This document shows, in pieces, positions 54,618 through 63,987 of a stretch of 64,000 bases of DNA. The translations under genes were made by a program, and so were the position numbers. The DNA is from Candidatus Tenebribacter davisii (GTDB lineage: Bacteria; Cloacimonadota; Cloacimonadia; Cloacimonadales; TCS61), in the NCBI GenBank assembly GCA_030765535.1, contig JAVCCH010000086.1:1-64000 (forward strand), given 5' to 3'. Position 1 is the stretch's first letter; the number at the start of each line of letters is the position of its first letter. The notes below the pieces were generated by a model. The model worked only from the letters and a program-made list of their open reading frames with translations. It searched no databases and was not told where the DNA came from.

Positions 54618-56975
54618 TTAAAACTTCTGTGATACTTTCATTTTGAAATTCATTCTGGAATAATTTGCATACTCAAGTTCTGCATCTTGATACAATTTTA
54701 ATCCTGCATCAGCAGAAATAAATGTATTTGGCGTTATCTTATAACTTGTGCCAAGATTGAACATCTGGGCTGATTGAGAATTAATATCCCCGCTAAAAAG
54801 ATTGTAACGAAAATCAATATAAGGCTTTAATTTACTTTCTAAAAGATTTATTTCTCCACGCATAAATAATGAATGGTAATTGGATTTTTCCTCCAATGTT
54901 GTTAATTCCTGTATAACTGAGTTGTCATTTACCGTGAAAGTATAAGAAAATAATGTTACTAATGGGATTTGATCAAAATAAGTTCGCGCACTTAATGTAA
55001 GATTATTTCTTTTATAGTTAAATGAATCATTCAATTTATCTTTATTTAATGAATTTGAAAAGTTCAAGGCAAACCTGGTTGGAACATTGGGTAAATATCT
55101 TGCATTATATCCTGTACTAAAGCTCACTGTCGTAGAATGGATGTCTGAGGCAGTATTTATAATGTCAGTTGAATCCGGAACAAATCCATCTTCAGAGCCA
55201 CTTGTATTAAAATTCAAATTGAAATACATTTCATCATTTGGTTTATACATTGCTTGTGTAAATATTACAGTTGAACTTGACGTATTATTTTTTGTGTCAT
55301 CTACATTATCAGAAAATAAATTAAATCCAAAATTCATGGCAAGTCGGTTATTCATCAACATCAAGTTATCATTAAATGAAATTATCATAACATCTTTTTG
55401 AAGATAATTTGTGGAAAGCGAATTGAAGCTCGAGCCAATTGTTGAAAAGGAAAAATTCATAAGATTTCTATAGAAGAATAACCGTAAATACGATTTTAAG
55501 GCAAGATTAGCCATTCCAGGTTTAAAGGGGATCATTGATTCATTAATAATAAAAATATTTTCGAAATCTTGCGGATCTATTGAGATATCAATATCTTCGT
55601 CAATATCATCTAGAGATGCGGCACCATCAATTATATTATCATTGTAAAGACTCATTGCTGCCTCGGTTCCAAACACAAGTCGTTGATTAATCAGCGAAAG
55701 ACGGAAATCTGTACCAAGTAATAGATTATCTTTAGGACTTATAACTAAGAGACTATCCGCATCACGATAATACATCTCATCTAAAGAACTTATATCATCT
55801 TTATTTTTTACAAAGCCAACACCCCAGATAAAGTTTTGTGGATTGCCAAATTCCATTCTTAATGAATTGTTCACTTGTTTAAAAGCCCCAGCATTTACTA
55901 ATGCATCCTGAATCACTTTTCCATCTATATCTCGTTTGATATTTCCATGAGTGAATAATAATCTGAATGTTTTAAAATCCAATTTTGTATGTATTCCCCG
56001 AACATTTTTACAATTTAGCAGAAAACTATTCATTTTCGGTGAGTAATCACCAATTGTAAGATCAAAATGAGGAACATTAAGCATAAAGTTAAATCTATTT
56101 ACAGCTTGAGCTGAACTTGTCTCCAGTGATGTTAGGAATAATTTTGATCTGAATTTTAACCATTTGTGTGAACCTTTGAAAAACAATGAAAAATTGGCAG
56201 ATCTATCTGAATCATTATCGAGAGTATCCTGCTTTGTATTCATATACCGCATGGAAACAAGTGATTTTCCGGAAAGATCAAGAGGAAGTTCAAATCCTTT
56301 ACCTGTAACTTCTGTGATCCAGTGCTTTGACTCGATCCTGCTTCCATCTAATAATTGAGCTTCTACAAAATAGTTATGTGTTCCCAGCCTGGCATTAGAT
56401 ACCTGGAAGGTTATTACATTTGTAAAAACCCTCGTATTATCTGTTACATCTTCCCCATCGAAGTAAACTTTGATCGAGTTATAATCGATCTCATCTGAGA
56501 TCGCAAATGTCGAAATTGCTATAAGGAAATCCTCAGTTAGATCAGTGTAAAAAGCATCTGGTGACAACAGCACAAAACCGTCATTCTCATCCTGGGGTAT
56601 ATTAACTGTTATTCTAAATGGATTAATTTCCGGTTGGATGGAAGGATATGTAACTTTATTACTGGAAGTGAGATAAATTTCAAAATAGTATTCAGCACTT
56701 GAAGTGTAATCTATAAATTCATCCATTATTGATGAAAATTGCGGATTAGATTCAGAACCGGGTTCCATCTCTTTTTCATTATATTCTGTTGCACCTGTTT
56801 GCTTATACAGAATATTCACTTTCACGATTTCAGAGAAACCTTCTCTTACTTCAAGATCAAGTTTAACTTTTTGCCCATTTAATTGATAAACGGGTTGATC
56901 ATGATTAAGGATAACTTCAGAGAAGAGCTGAACAGTTATGAATAACAATACAAAAAGAAAAAATAATTTCTTCAT
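54618..56975 (-). CDS. Secreted, probably outer-membrane beta-barrel protein
   Basis: 785 residues, family not recognised. A signal peptide (KKLFFLFVLLFITVQLFSE) is followed by an N-terminal half with Ig-like beta segments (about 20-240; LLSPDAFYTDLTEDFLIAIS). A long series of alternating strands with aromatic ends follows (for example FNFMLNVPHFDLTIGDYSP, YLRLFFYRNLMNFSFSTIG), ending MNFKMKVSQKF. The C-terminal Phe and strand pattern suggest an outer-membrane barrel. It sits between a FecR-domain gene (8-base gap) and the CHASE2 cyclase (1-base gap), so it is probably part of one signalling or envelope unit. Function unknown. Confidence 0.72.
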   Translation of the reverse strand: MKKLFFLFVLLFITVQLFSEVILNHDQPVYQLNGQKVKLDLEVREGFSEIVKVNILYKQTGATEYNEKEMEPGSESNPQFSSIMDEFIDYTSSAEYYFEIYLTSSNKVTYPSIQPEINPFRITVNIPQDENDGFVLLSPDAFYTDLTEDFLIAISTFAISDEIDYNSIKVYFDGEDVTDNTRVFTNVITFQVSNARLGTHNYFVEAQLLDGSRIESKHWITEVTGKGFELPLDLSGKSLVSMRYMNTKQDTLDNDSDRSANFSLFFKGSHKWLKFRSKLFLTSLETSSAQAVNRFNFMLNVPHFDLTIGDYSPKMNSFLLNCKNVRGIHTKLDFKTFRLLFTHGNIKRDIDGKVIQDALVNAGAFKQVNNSLRMEFGNPQNFIWGVGFVKNKDDISSLDEMYYRDADSLLVISPKDNLLLGTDFRLSLINQRLVFGTEAAMSLYNDNIIDGAASLDDIDEDIDISIDPQDFENIFIINESMIPFKPGMANLALKSYLRLFFYRNLMNFSFSTIGSSFNSLSTNYLQKDVMIISFNDNLMLMNNRLAMNFGFNLFSDNVDDTKNNTSSSTVIFTQAMYKPNDEMYFNLNFNTSGSEDGFVPDSTDIINTASDIHSTTVSFSTGYNARYLPNVPTRFALNFSNSLNKDKLNDSFNYKRNNLTLSARTYFDQIPLVTLFSYTFTVNDNSVIQELTTLEEKSNYHSLFMRGEINLLESKLKPYIDFRYNLFSGDINSQSAQMFNLGTSYKITPNTFISADAGLKLYQDAELEYANYSRMNFKMKVSQKF

Positions 56976-56983
56976 ATATACCT

Positions 56984-57643
56984 CTATTCGAATTCGATTG
57001 TGATCGTTCTTTTCTCTCCATTATCGTTTTTCAATTCAATTTTCAAGTTCTCTGACATCTTAACATCATAATCTTTCATTTCATCTTCTTCTATCTCAGC
57101 AACCAATATTTCATTTTTCCCGATTGAATGAGCTTTCTGTCCTGCTTTAACATCTGCTTCCTTATCATCCAATTTATTTTTTATATTAACTACACCATCA
57201 AGTGTGTATAGATCTGTAAAACCACTCTCATCAACTGAGAGAATGAATTTAGTTCCCTTTACAGATACAACTGTAGTTGGAGTATCAACAATAAAACTAC
57301 CAGTATTTTTAGATACTTTTGCCCAAAGTTCACCTAATTTCATAGTGCTCTTTTTATTTAATTTACCATTTGTTTTACTAGCATTAATGGTAAGTATACT
57401 ATTTGGAAATAGTTTTACTACAGAGCTTCCATCAATGAATTTAACTACAGCAAAAGATTCATCCTTACTCTCTAAAGTATCTTCATTTTCCAGTTCCGAT
57501 CCATTCTTAGCATTCAACAAGTCCTCACCATGTGTTAAAATAACATCACCTTTTACTTTCAAAGCTATTCCAACCGTATCCTGTGCAATTAATGGAAAAG
57601 AAAATAATATAATTATTATAACTATACATAATATTTTATTCAT
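56984..57643 (-). CDS. Secreted FecR-domain protein
   Basis: 219 residues with a signal peptide (KILCIVIIIILFSFPLIAQ). The FecR domain spans about 25-165: VKGDVILTHG, EDTLESKDESFAVVKFIDGSSVVKLFPNS, ELWAKVSKNTGSFIVDTPTTVVSVKGTKF. The tail is acidic and Lys-rich. FecR domains occur in periplasmic regulators and also in secreted proteins of unknown role beside CHASE2 cyclases or beta-barrels. Lack of an N-terminal cytoplasmic part means this is not a classical anti-sigma factor. It lies 9 bases after the 355-residue secreted protein gene and 8 before the barrel gene. Confidence 0.85.
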   Translation of the reverse strand: MNKILCIVIIIILFSFPLIAQDTVGIALKVKGDVILTHGEDLLNAKNGSELENEDTLESKDESFAVVKFIDGSSVVKLFPNSILTINASKTNGKLNKKSTMKLGELWAKVSKNTGSFIVDTPTTVVSVKGTKFILSVDESGFTDLYTLDGVVNIKNKLDDKEADVKAGQKAHSIGKNEILVAEIEEDEMKDYDVKMSENLKIELKNDNGEKRTITIEFE

Positions 57644-57652
57644 TTTATACTC

Positions 57653-58717
57653 CTATTCAACCGTTATTTTTGTTGGCGTAATATTACCGGAAGAAATACT
57701 TTCTAGAATATGCATAAGATCTTCAACCTTGATATCATTATTCTGCCAATTTATTTTATCTATTGTATATCCAACTTCAAGTAGATTAATCAATTCACCT
57801 ACTCCTTCAATATCTAACTGGTTGAAAAAATTTATCAGATTCTGCAAACCTGACTCATCGGAGGCAGTATCTGAAAGTTTAAAAAGATAGATAGTACTTT
57901 TATATTCACTTTCTGATGCCATGATAGGATTCATTGTTCTGGCTATGATCTGCCAGGCATAAGTTTTATTGTATTCAAATCCGGGTGCTCTGGGCGGATA
58001 AGAATAACTTGTAACTGCAATATCACTTTCAGTATAGTATGGTTCCAACATCTCTATCTCATCAACAGAATCGTAAATACGGTCTAACTCATAGCATTTG
58101 AATGTATAACTTTCCAAGTTGGAAAACCAGATAAAATTCGGATATTGTTCAGTAATATTAGTTACTCCAAGACCAATCGGGTTACCCGGAGTGATAAGAG
58201 AAATTGATATTGGTGAGCGAATAGTTACGATAGCAGTAACCGGATTAGATAGTAGATATGCCTCCTCACCCTGGTGTCCTTCTTCATAGATCCCAATATT
58301 AAAGATGTAATTACCATCCGGCATTCTGCCTGTATTCATGATAAGATCTTCAATGTTATCTAGAAAGTCATCAAAGTTTTGTACTGTAGTAAATCCACCC
58401 GGAGCAGAATTGATGATATCAATACTATTGAGTAATGTAGGAAACTGACCCGGAGTATTAGGAGTAAGGGTCATTGTCGCCTCTTCATCTTCCCAAACCA
58501 TTCTACAGTAGAGAACAGCATTCATACTTGTAGGTCCATTTATTCCAACCGTAAAAAGACTCGGTTGCATTTCTGGTTCATCCGGATTAAAATTCGCAGG
58601 ATAAAGAACATGGTAAGTTTTATGTAAGGGGGGAGTTACAGTTAAAGTAAAATCATATGTTTGGGCAAAAAGACTGATGGACATTGCTAAAATTAAAATT
58701 ACTAAGATTTTTTTCAT
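57653..58717 (-). CDS. Secreted protein of unknown family, in the FecR/CHASE2 unit
   Basis: 354 residues from the chosen start. Signal peptide KKILVILILAMSISLFAQ. The mature part looks beta-rich: an N-terminal domain (about 20-165), then a fibronectin/Ig-like segment (NFIWFSNLESYTFKCYEL, YNKTYAWQIIART) and a helical C-terminus. The last kind of block, with WQI after a Tyr-rich strand, is typical of FCB proteins that list attributes before an Ig domain, but I recognise no named family. The track begins at 58729 (MEEKMKK), but GGAGG lies just before the ATG at 58717, which I take as start. The ddl stop overlaps this region (TAATG), so it is coupled to ddl. Confidence 0.72.
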   Translation of the reverse strand: MKKILVILILAMSISLFAQTYDFTLTVTPPLHKTYHVLYPANFNPDEPEMQPSLFTVGINGPTSMNAVLYCRMVWEDEEATMTLTPNTPGQFPTLLNSIDIINSAPGGFTTVQNFDDFLDNIEDLIMNTGRMPDGNYIFNIGIYEEGHQGEEAYLLSNPVTAIVTIRSPISISLITPGNPIGLGVTNITEQYPNFIWFSNLESYTFKCYELDRIYDSVDEIEMLEPYYTESDIAVTSYSYPPRAPGFEYNKTYAWQIIARTMNPIMASESEYKSTIYLFKLSDTASDESGLQNLINFFNQLDIEGVGELINLLEVGYTIDKINWQNNDIKVEDLMHILESISSGNITPTKITVE

Positions 58718-58728
58718 TTTTTCCTCCA

Positions 58729-59679
58729 TTATAATTTCCGATTTAATGATAGTTCAATTATTTTATTAAGAAGCTCCGTAAAATTTATATTTACTTCTTT
58801 CGCTGCCATTGGTGTTAGACTTAATGGAGTCATACCAGGTAGAGTATTTACTTCCAGAAAGTAGAAATCTTTTCCGTCGTAACGGAAATCAACCCTTCCA
58901 TATACTTCACATCCAAAAAGAGCAAATACATTCGTGGCTTGTTTCTGAATTAACTTTAATTCTGAATTAGAAAGTTTAGCAGGAACTTCATAGATAGTTT
59001 TGCCTTTTGTATATTTATTTTTATAATCATACCATCCATTGTGAGGAATTATTTCAATTACAGGTAAGGCTTTTTTCCCCAGGATCGTAACTGTGAGTTC
59101 TCGTCCATCAATGAATTGTTCAATGATAACTTTCTCACTAAATTTAAAAGCTTCAATAATTGCTTCTTTCATTTCGCATTCTTTCTCAATAATGCTAATT
59201 CCTACTGATGAACCAGAATCATTTGGTTTAATTACCATTGGGAAGCCGATAAATTTTACGATGGGATCATAATCATATTCATAATTATTATAGATAAGTC
59301 TTCGTTTTGGCAGTTTAATGCCTACATACTCGGCAATGATTCCTGAGATATATTTATCCATTGATATTGCACTAGCCCGTTGACCAGAACCGGTAAATGG
59401 GATATTTTCAAGTGCTAAAAGCGATTGAATTCTGCCATCTTCTCCTTCAGCACCATGCAGCCCGTTGAATACTATGTCAGGTTTTATTTCTTTTATTCTG
59501 TTTATCATATCAGAATAGGAAGCAAATTCGACAGGATCTATCATAGTGACTTTTTTACCATTTTTCTGCAGAGCTTTTGCAATCATATTTGAAGATGTTT
59601 TTGATACTTTTGCTTCGTGTGAAAAACCACCTGATAGTACAATAACGTTTTTTATATTTACCATATACGTTTTATCCAT
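58729..59679 (-). CDS. ddl: D-alanine--D-alanine ligase
   Basis: ATP-grasp enzyme that makes the D-Ala-D-Ala dipeptide of peptidoglycan. About 316 residues. LSGGFSHEAKVS (N-domain), FNGLHGAEGEDGRIQSLL, GSGQRASAISMDKYI, PMVIKPNDSGSSVGI, the ATP-grasp core EQFIDGRELTVTIL, YEVPAKLS, and FFFLEVNTLPGMTPLSL are all present. The track start (59685) is a TTG; I use the ATG at 59679, although the ATG at 59664 is also possible, since none has a clear ribosome-binding site. It lies between aroA (about 36-base gap) and the secreted-protein gene. Confidence 0.95.
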   Translation of the reverse strand: MDKTYMVNIKNVIVLSGGFSHEAKVSKTSSNMIAKALQKNGKKVTMIDPVEFASYSDMINRIKEIKPDIVFNGLHGAEGEDGRIQSLLALENIPFTGSGQRASAISMDKYISGIIAEYVGIKLPKRRLIYNNYEYDYDPIVKFIGFPMVIKPNDSGSSVGISIIEKECEMKEAIIEAFKFSEKVIIEQFIDGRELTVTILGKKALPVIEIIPHNGWYDYKNKYTKGKTIYEVPAKLSNSELKLIQKQATNVFALFGCEVYGRVDFRYDGKDFYFLEVNTLPGMTPLSLTPMAAKEVNINFTELLNKIIELSLNRKL

Positions 59680-59715
59680 ATTCAAAAAAAATATGTCAAG
59701 AATAATAAGAAATCA

Positions 59716-60954
59716 TTATTTAAATGATTTAACATCTTCCAGAAAATTAGGATAAGATTTTGCTACCGACAACACATCAGAGATCATTATTTGGGGGAAG
59801 ACAATCTTTAAAATATGAAAAGCCATTACCAGACGATGATCTCCATATGTCTTAAGAATTAATCTTCCTGGTATTGTATCCAAACTATTTATTTTAAGTA
59901 TACCATCCCTATATATTATCTTTGCTCCTATATGAGTTAATTCCGTTATAAGTGCTTTAATTCTGTTTGATTCCTTAAATTTTAAATGTTCAATATCCTT
60001 AATTATAACTTGTGAATCTGCAAACAAAGCCAATACGGCTAGCGTTGGAACCTGATCCGGCATATTTCTCATACTTACTGAAATCCCTCTCAATCTGTTT
60101 TTGGTAACACTGATTTTATTTTTTTCGATTTTTACATTAGCACCCATGTTTTTGAGGATTTCTATAAATCCATGATCTGCTTGAATTGAATTATGATTAA
60201 CATTATTTGTAGAGATAACTGATCTGCTAAGAGCTCCTAATGCCCAGAAATAAGCAGCAGAAGAGAAATCAGGCTCTATACCATACTCTCCAAGTTCATT
60301 ATATTCCTGACCTGCCTCAATAAATATCCTCTTGCCACTATATTCAGCAATTACACCAAAATCCTGCATGATCTTAATTGTCATATTAATGTAAGAACTT
60401 GAAACCACCTCTCCATCCAAAAATAGTTCCAGGTCATTTTTATACGATGGAGCTATTAATAACAATGAACTGATGAACTGGCTTGAGACATTAGCAGGAA
60501 TATCAAAAACACCACCTTCCAAAATGGAACCTTTTATCAACAATATATCATCAGAAAATTCAATCTTAGCACCCATTTCCCTTAGAACTTCGATTAATGG
60601 TTTTATTGGTCTTTTTTTCAACTGTTCAGATACTTGTATACTGATCTTTGTTCTATTTAATGCAGCGGTTCTTGATATTAGGAATCTATATGCAGTTCCT
60701 GAATCCTGAATAAAGAGATCGCAATTCCTACAAGGTTTTTTTGGAGGAGTAATTATCCAATTTTTATTAGTTTTATCAATTTTTAATCCCAATTTACATA
60801 AATTATCTGCCATTGTTGTTACATCAAGACAGTTTGATGGATGAGATATTGCAATTTTATTTTGCAAATATGAAGCAATTATCAATACCCTATTTAAAAT
60901 CGATTTCGAACCATTTAAAGTTATATGTCCTGAAATATTTATATGATTTATCAT
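59716..60954 (-). CDS. aroA: 3-phosphoshikimate 1-carboxyvinyltransferase (EPSP synthase)
   Basis: Joins PEP to shikimate 3-phosphate in the aromatic pathway. 412 residues, slightly short. Conserved sites: GSKSILNR (substrate binding), DSGTAYRFL in place of the usual NAGTAxR, PANVSSQFISSLLL, PDFSSAAYF, MPDQVPTLAVLALFA, KESNRI and YGDHRLVMAF. The domain pattern excludes MurA. The DSGT variant at the PEP/glyphosate loop differs from E. coli-type NAGT, though similar SGT forms exist in other classes. First gene of the six-gene minus-strand run. A TTGACT-17-TAAATC promoter candidate lies about 23 bases upstream. Confidence 0.93.
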   Translation of the reverse strand: MINHINISGHITLNGSKSILNRVLIIASYLQNKIAISHPSNCLDVTTMADNLCKLGLKIDKTNKNWIITPPKKPCRNCDLFIQDSGTAYRFLISRTAALNRTKISIQVSEQLKKRPIKPLIEVLREMGAKIEFSDDILLIKGSILEGGVFDIPANVSSQFISSLLLIAPSYKNDLELFLDGEVVSSSYINMTIKIMQDFGVIAEYSGKRIFIEAGQEYNELGEYGIEPDFSSAAYFWALGALSRSVISTNNVNHNSIQADHGFIEILKNMGANVKIEKNKISVTKNRLRGISVSMRNMPDQVPTLAVLALFADSQVIIKDIEHLKFKESNRIKALITELTHIGAKIIYRDGILKINSLDTIPGRLILKTYGDHRLVMAFHILKIVFPQIMISDVLSVAKSYPNFLEDVKSFK

Positions 60955-60976
60955 CCATTCTCCATATTTAAAGTGA

Positions 60977-61005
60977 GATTTAGAAAATTACCTTGTATAA
61001 GTCAA
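60977..61005 (-). promoter_or_regulatory. Candidate promoter of the aroA run
   Basis: Minus strand TTGACT (61005-61000), 17-bp spacer, TAAATC (60982-60977), upstream of the aroA ATG. Back-to-back with the ABC operon promoter candidate. Confidence 0.4.
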
Positions 61006-61021
61006 TAAACTATTTTTTATT

Positions 61022-61050
61022 TTGACAACAAAAGCATACGTTCATTTATT
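61022..61050 (+). promoter_or_regulatory. Candidate promoter of the ABC/FtsX operon
   Basis: TTGACA (61022-61027), 17-bp spacer, TTTATT (61045-61050), 28 bases before the ATG at 61078. The -35 is perfect and the -10 matches four of six positions. Confidence 0.42.
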
Positions 61051-61077
61051 CCCTTATTATTGAAAAGAGGTTTATGG

Positions 61078-61761
61078 ATGAATGATATTATTAATATCAA
61101 GGAACTGAAGAAAGAATACCGAATGGGAAAAATTACAGTACCAGCGTTAAATGGTATTGATATTTCAATAAATGAAGGAGAATTTGTAGCTATTATGGGA
61201 CCATCCGGTTCAGGAAAATCCACCCTCATGCACATCTTGGGATGCCTGGATACTCCTACTGAAGGCATTTATTCACTTAATTCCGAATTAGTGAGTAAAA
61301 TAAAAAAAGGTAAGCTTGCACTTATTAGAAACAAACAGATCGGATTTGTGTTCCAGACCTTTAATCTTTTACCCCATTTAAACATACTCAAAAATGTTGA
61401 ATTACCTCTTATGTATGCCGGATTGAGTAAGAAACAAAGGACCAGTACTGCTAAAAAGGTGTTATCGGAAGTAGGACTGGGTGATAGGTTAAAGCATAAG
61501 CCTTCAGAACTATCCGGAGGTCAAAGACAAAGAGTTGCTATCGCTCGTGCTATTGTTAATAATCCTACCATCATCTTAGCTGATGAACCAACCGGGAATC
61601 TTGATACCGCCTCAGGCAGTGATATACTATCAATATTTTCTGATCTTAATGACAAAGGACATACTATTATAATGGTTACACATGATCCGGCTGTTGCAAA
61701 AAGAGCTACAAGAGTAATAAAAATCGTTGATGGATTGATACAAGATGGCAATATCAGTTAA
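61078..61761 (+). CDS. ABC transporter ATPase, MacB/LolD type
   Basis: About 227 residues. Walker A GPSGSGKST, the Q-loop segment IGFVFQTFNLLPHLN, signature LSGGQRQRVAIARA, Walker B IILADEPTGNLD and the MVTHDP H-loop are present. The sequence falls in the LolD/MacB/FtsE group that powers mechanotransmission permeases rather than classic importers. The track's TTG start (61060) is replaced by the ATG at 61078, which has GAGG seven bases upstream. It overlaps the permease gene by 17 bp. Function follows the permease: lipoprotein or small-molecule extraction, or efflux. Confidence 0.92.
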   Translation: MNDIINIKELKKEYRMGKITVPALNGIDISINEGEFVAIMGPSGSGKSTLMHILGCLDTPTEGIYSLNSELVSKIKKGKLALIRNKQIGFVFQTFNLLPHLNILKNVELPLMYAGLSKKQRTSTAKKVLSEVGLGDRLKHKPSELSGGQRQRVAIARAIVNNPTIILADEPTGNLDTASGSDILSIFSDLNDKGHTIIMVTHDPAVAKRATRVIKIVDGLIQDGNIS

Positions 61762-62971
61762 AGAAAATTTAATTGTAGGATTCTCTGATTTCTGGTCTAG
61801 AAAGGTTAGAAGTATAATTACAGTAATTGGAATTGTGTTGGGAACGATGTCAATTATTGTCGTGTTATCTCTTGTAAACGGTGTAAATGCACAAACTATG
61901 AAATGGATGATAGAACGTGGTGGTTTAAGCAAGATCAGCGTTTACAGAAATTGGGAATACAGGCATTCGAATTATGTTAAAGATTATTTTACCTGGAAAG
62001 AACTTAAACTTATAAGATCACTTATCCCTGAAGCAAAATATTTTAATCCGCAGCAGCGGCATTGGGTTCGACATTCCAAAGACGATAAAGATTACAGTAC
62101 CAGAATTTATGGAGTTTTACCTGATTATTCCAAGATCGAGGAATGGGATGTGCAGGAAGGAAGATTCATAAGTAATTTTGATATAGATCAATCAAATGAC
62201 GTTATCGTGATTGGTACAACTGTAAAAGAGGAACTTTTCGGAAATAAAAATGCCATTGGTGCAGTAATTACAGTCAATAATAGAAGGCTAAAAGTTATAG
62301 GTATAATGGCTTACCGTTATATGAAAAGTAATGGCGCCTTTGGTAATGAAAATTCCTTTTCTTATTTAAACCGGCAAACATTTGTTCCTCTTACAACTAT
62401 GATAAAAAAAGGAAGCGGAACTGATAAGACGCAATCATTCACACTTAAAGCTCAGGATGCTGCAAGTGCACCGGAACTGCGAGAGAAATTGAACAATATA
62501 ATTTTAAATTTAAGAAGAGGTTTACCTGTTTTTCGGGTAGAATCTGCTAAAGAAGAAGCAGAAGAGATGGCTGAGAATTCTAAAATGTTTCAAATAATCT
62601 TTTATATAATCAGCGTGATCTCATTGTTAGTGGGTGCTATTGTAATAGCAAATATTATGTTAGCTACAATCCAGGAAAGAACACGTGAGATCGGGATAAG
62701 ATTAACAGTTGGAGCCAGGCGAAGGGATATTTTTGTTCAATTTCTTGTTCAGACCATTCTGGTCACAACTATCGGAGGAATTTTAGGGATAATTGTTGGA
62801 TTATCTATATTGGATATTGTTAGTAAATTCTTAGAAATGGAGTTGGTCGCTGGTATATCAATGATTTTTGTTGCATTACTGGTTTCTGCTGGTGTAGGAC
62901 TTGTATCAGGAATCATTCCAGCAATAATGGCGAGTAAATTAGATCCTGTAGAAGCATTGAGGTATGAATAA
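61745..62971 (+). CDS. MacB/FtsX-type ABC permease
   Basis: 408 residues: one N-terminal helix (TVIGIVLGTMSIIVVLSLV), a large periplasmic MacB-PCD-like domain (about 45-275), then three helices (285-400) in the FtsX domain (IANIMLATIQERTREIGIRLTVGARRRDIFVQFL, LDPVEALRYE end). This is the topology of MacB-type mechanotransmission permeases. No RND-like or outer-membrane partner is encoded in the window. It overlaps the ATPase by 17 bp and the YihY gene by one base (TAATG). Substrate unknown. Confidence 0.92.
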   Translation: MAISVKENLIVGFSDFWSRKVRSIITVIGIVLGTMSIIVVLSLVNGVNAQTMKWMIERGGLSKISVYRNWEYRHSNYVKDYFTWKELKLIRSLIPEAKYFNPQQRHWVRHSKDDKDYSTRIYGVLPDYSKIEEWDVQEGRFISNFDIDQSNDVIVIGTTVKEELFGNKNAIGAVITVNNRRLKVIGIMAYRYMKSNGAFGNENSFSYLNRQTFVPLTTMIKKGSGTDKTQSFTLKAQDAASAPELREKLNNIILNLRRGLPVFRVESAKEEAEEMAENSKMFQIIFYIISVISLLVGAIVIANIMLATIQERTREIGIRLTVGARRRDIFVQFLVQTILVTTIGGILGIIVGLSILDIVSKFLEMELVAGISMIFVALLVSAGVGLVSGIIPAIMASKLDPVEALRYE

Positions 62972-63987
62972 TGAAATTTAAATTAATATTAAAACAAATT
63001 TACACTTTTTTAAAAACATTCTGGAAAAAATATAATGAAGACAAGATCTTCAAGGAATCTGCCGCTCTCACCTATGTAACATTATTGGGATTTGTACCCT
63101 TTATTATCTTCCTGCTCTACTTTCTGCCGAATTTATCATTCATGAAAATGGAAGACCAAATATCAAAACTGGCGCTATCAATATTTGTTCCGGAATCTGC
63201 TGAAGCGATCTTTGATTATATAAATCAAATAGCTCACAAAAGGATCCCATTTAACTTGATCAGTTTTGGTATCCTTATTTTCACATCTTATTCACTGTTT
63301 CAGATCATCAACTCTTCTTTTGACAGGATATTGTGTGCTAAAGAGATAAAATCAAAAAAATTTTTTACTGAGATTATCAGGTTTTTTGGAATGGCTATTT
63401 TTGGTTCTGTAATAATTCTGGCTCTACTTTCCGCAACTTCACTTCCCTTTGTTTCAAAATATCTGGAAATACCATTTTTACAAAATCTATCCCTTTATTT
63501 CACACCATTCCTGATCCTTTTTTTCATCTTCACACTGGGTTTCTTTTATATACCCACAGTTAAGGTGAAAAAACGTTCTATAGTTGCAGGAGCTGCTATT
63601 TCAGCAGCAATCTGGATCTTATTCAAAGCATTTTTCAACTGGTATATTGCCACACTTACAAATATTGAAATAATCTTTGGTGTCTTAGGTGCAGTTCCTA
63701 TCTTCCTTATCTGGATATATACAAACTGGATAATTATGCTAAGTGGTGTTGTTATCGTATCTATCTTAGAAGGAAGGGACAGCGCAGAAGATGATACACA
63801 TAAAGACCTGCAGGCAGTAAAAATTACTTTTGAAAAATATGTTGATAAAAAAGACATGAAGAACCTGCAGAAAACAACATTGAACAAAAGTGAACTTAAA
63901 AATATACTAAGAGAATTAGTCAAAGAAGAAGAAGAAACAGAAGAAATAGATATCCAAAAAAATGAGTTTACAGAAAAAGACGAATAA
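62971..63987 (+). CDS. YihY/BrkB family membrane protein
   Basis: 338 residues, about six membrane helices. Typical blocks: KESAALTYVTLLGFVPFIIFLLYFLP at the N-terminus, SSFDRIL, YIPTVKVKKRSIVAGAAISAAIWILFKAFFNWYI, and the last helix VLGAVPIFLIWIYTNWIIMLSG. The C-terminus (about 265-338) is a charged, Glu/Lys-rich cytoplasmic tail, longer than in many members. The family was once called RNase BN, wrongly, and its function is still unresolved. Translationally coupled to the permease by a one-base overlap. Confidence 0.9.
   Translation: MKFKLILKQIYTFLKTFWKKYNEDKIFKESAALTYVTLLGFVPFIIFLLYFLPNLSFMKMEDQISKLALSIFVPESAEAIFDYINQIAHKRIPFNLISFGILIFTSYSLFQIINSSFDRILCAKEIKSKKFFTEIIRFFGMAIFGSVIILALLSATSLPFVSKYLEIPFLQNLSLYFTPFLILFFIFTLGFFYIPTVKVKKRSIVAGAAISAAIWILFKAFFNWYIATLTNIEIIFGVLGAVPIFLIWIYTNWIIMLSGVVIVSILEGRDSAEDDTHKDLQAVKITFEKYVDKKDMKNLQKTTLNKSELKNILRELVKEEEETEEIDIQKNEFTEKDE

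Noticed and set aside
57204-57890. 228-residue plus-strand ORF
   Set aside because: Long, but antisense across the FecR gene and the neighbouring secreted-protein gene, both with signal peptides and good starts.
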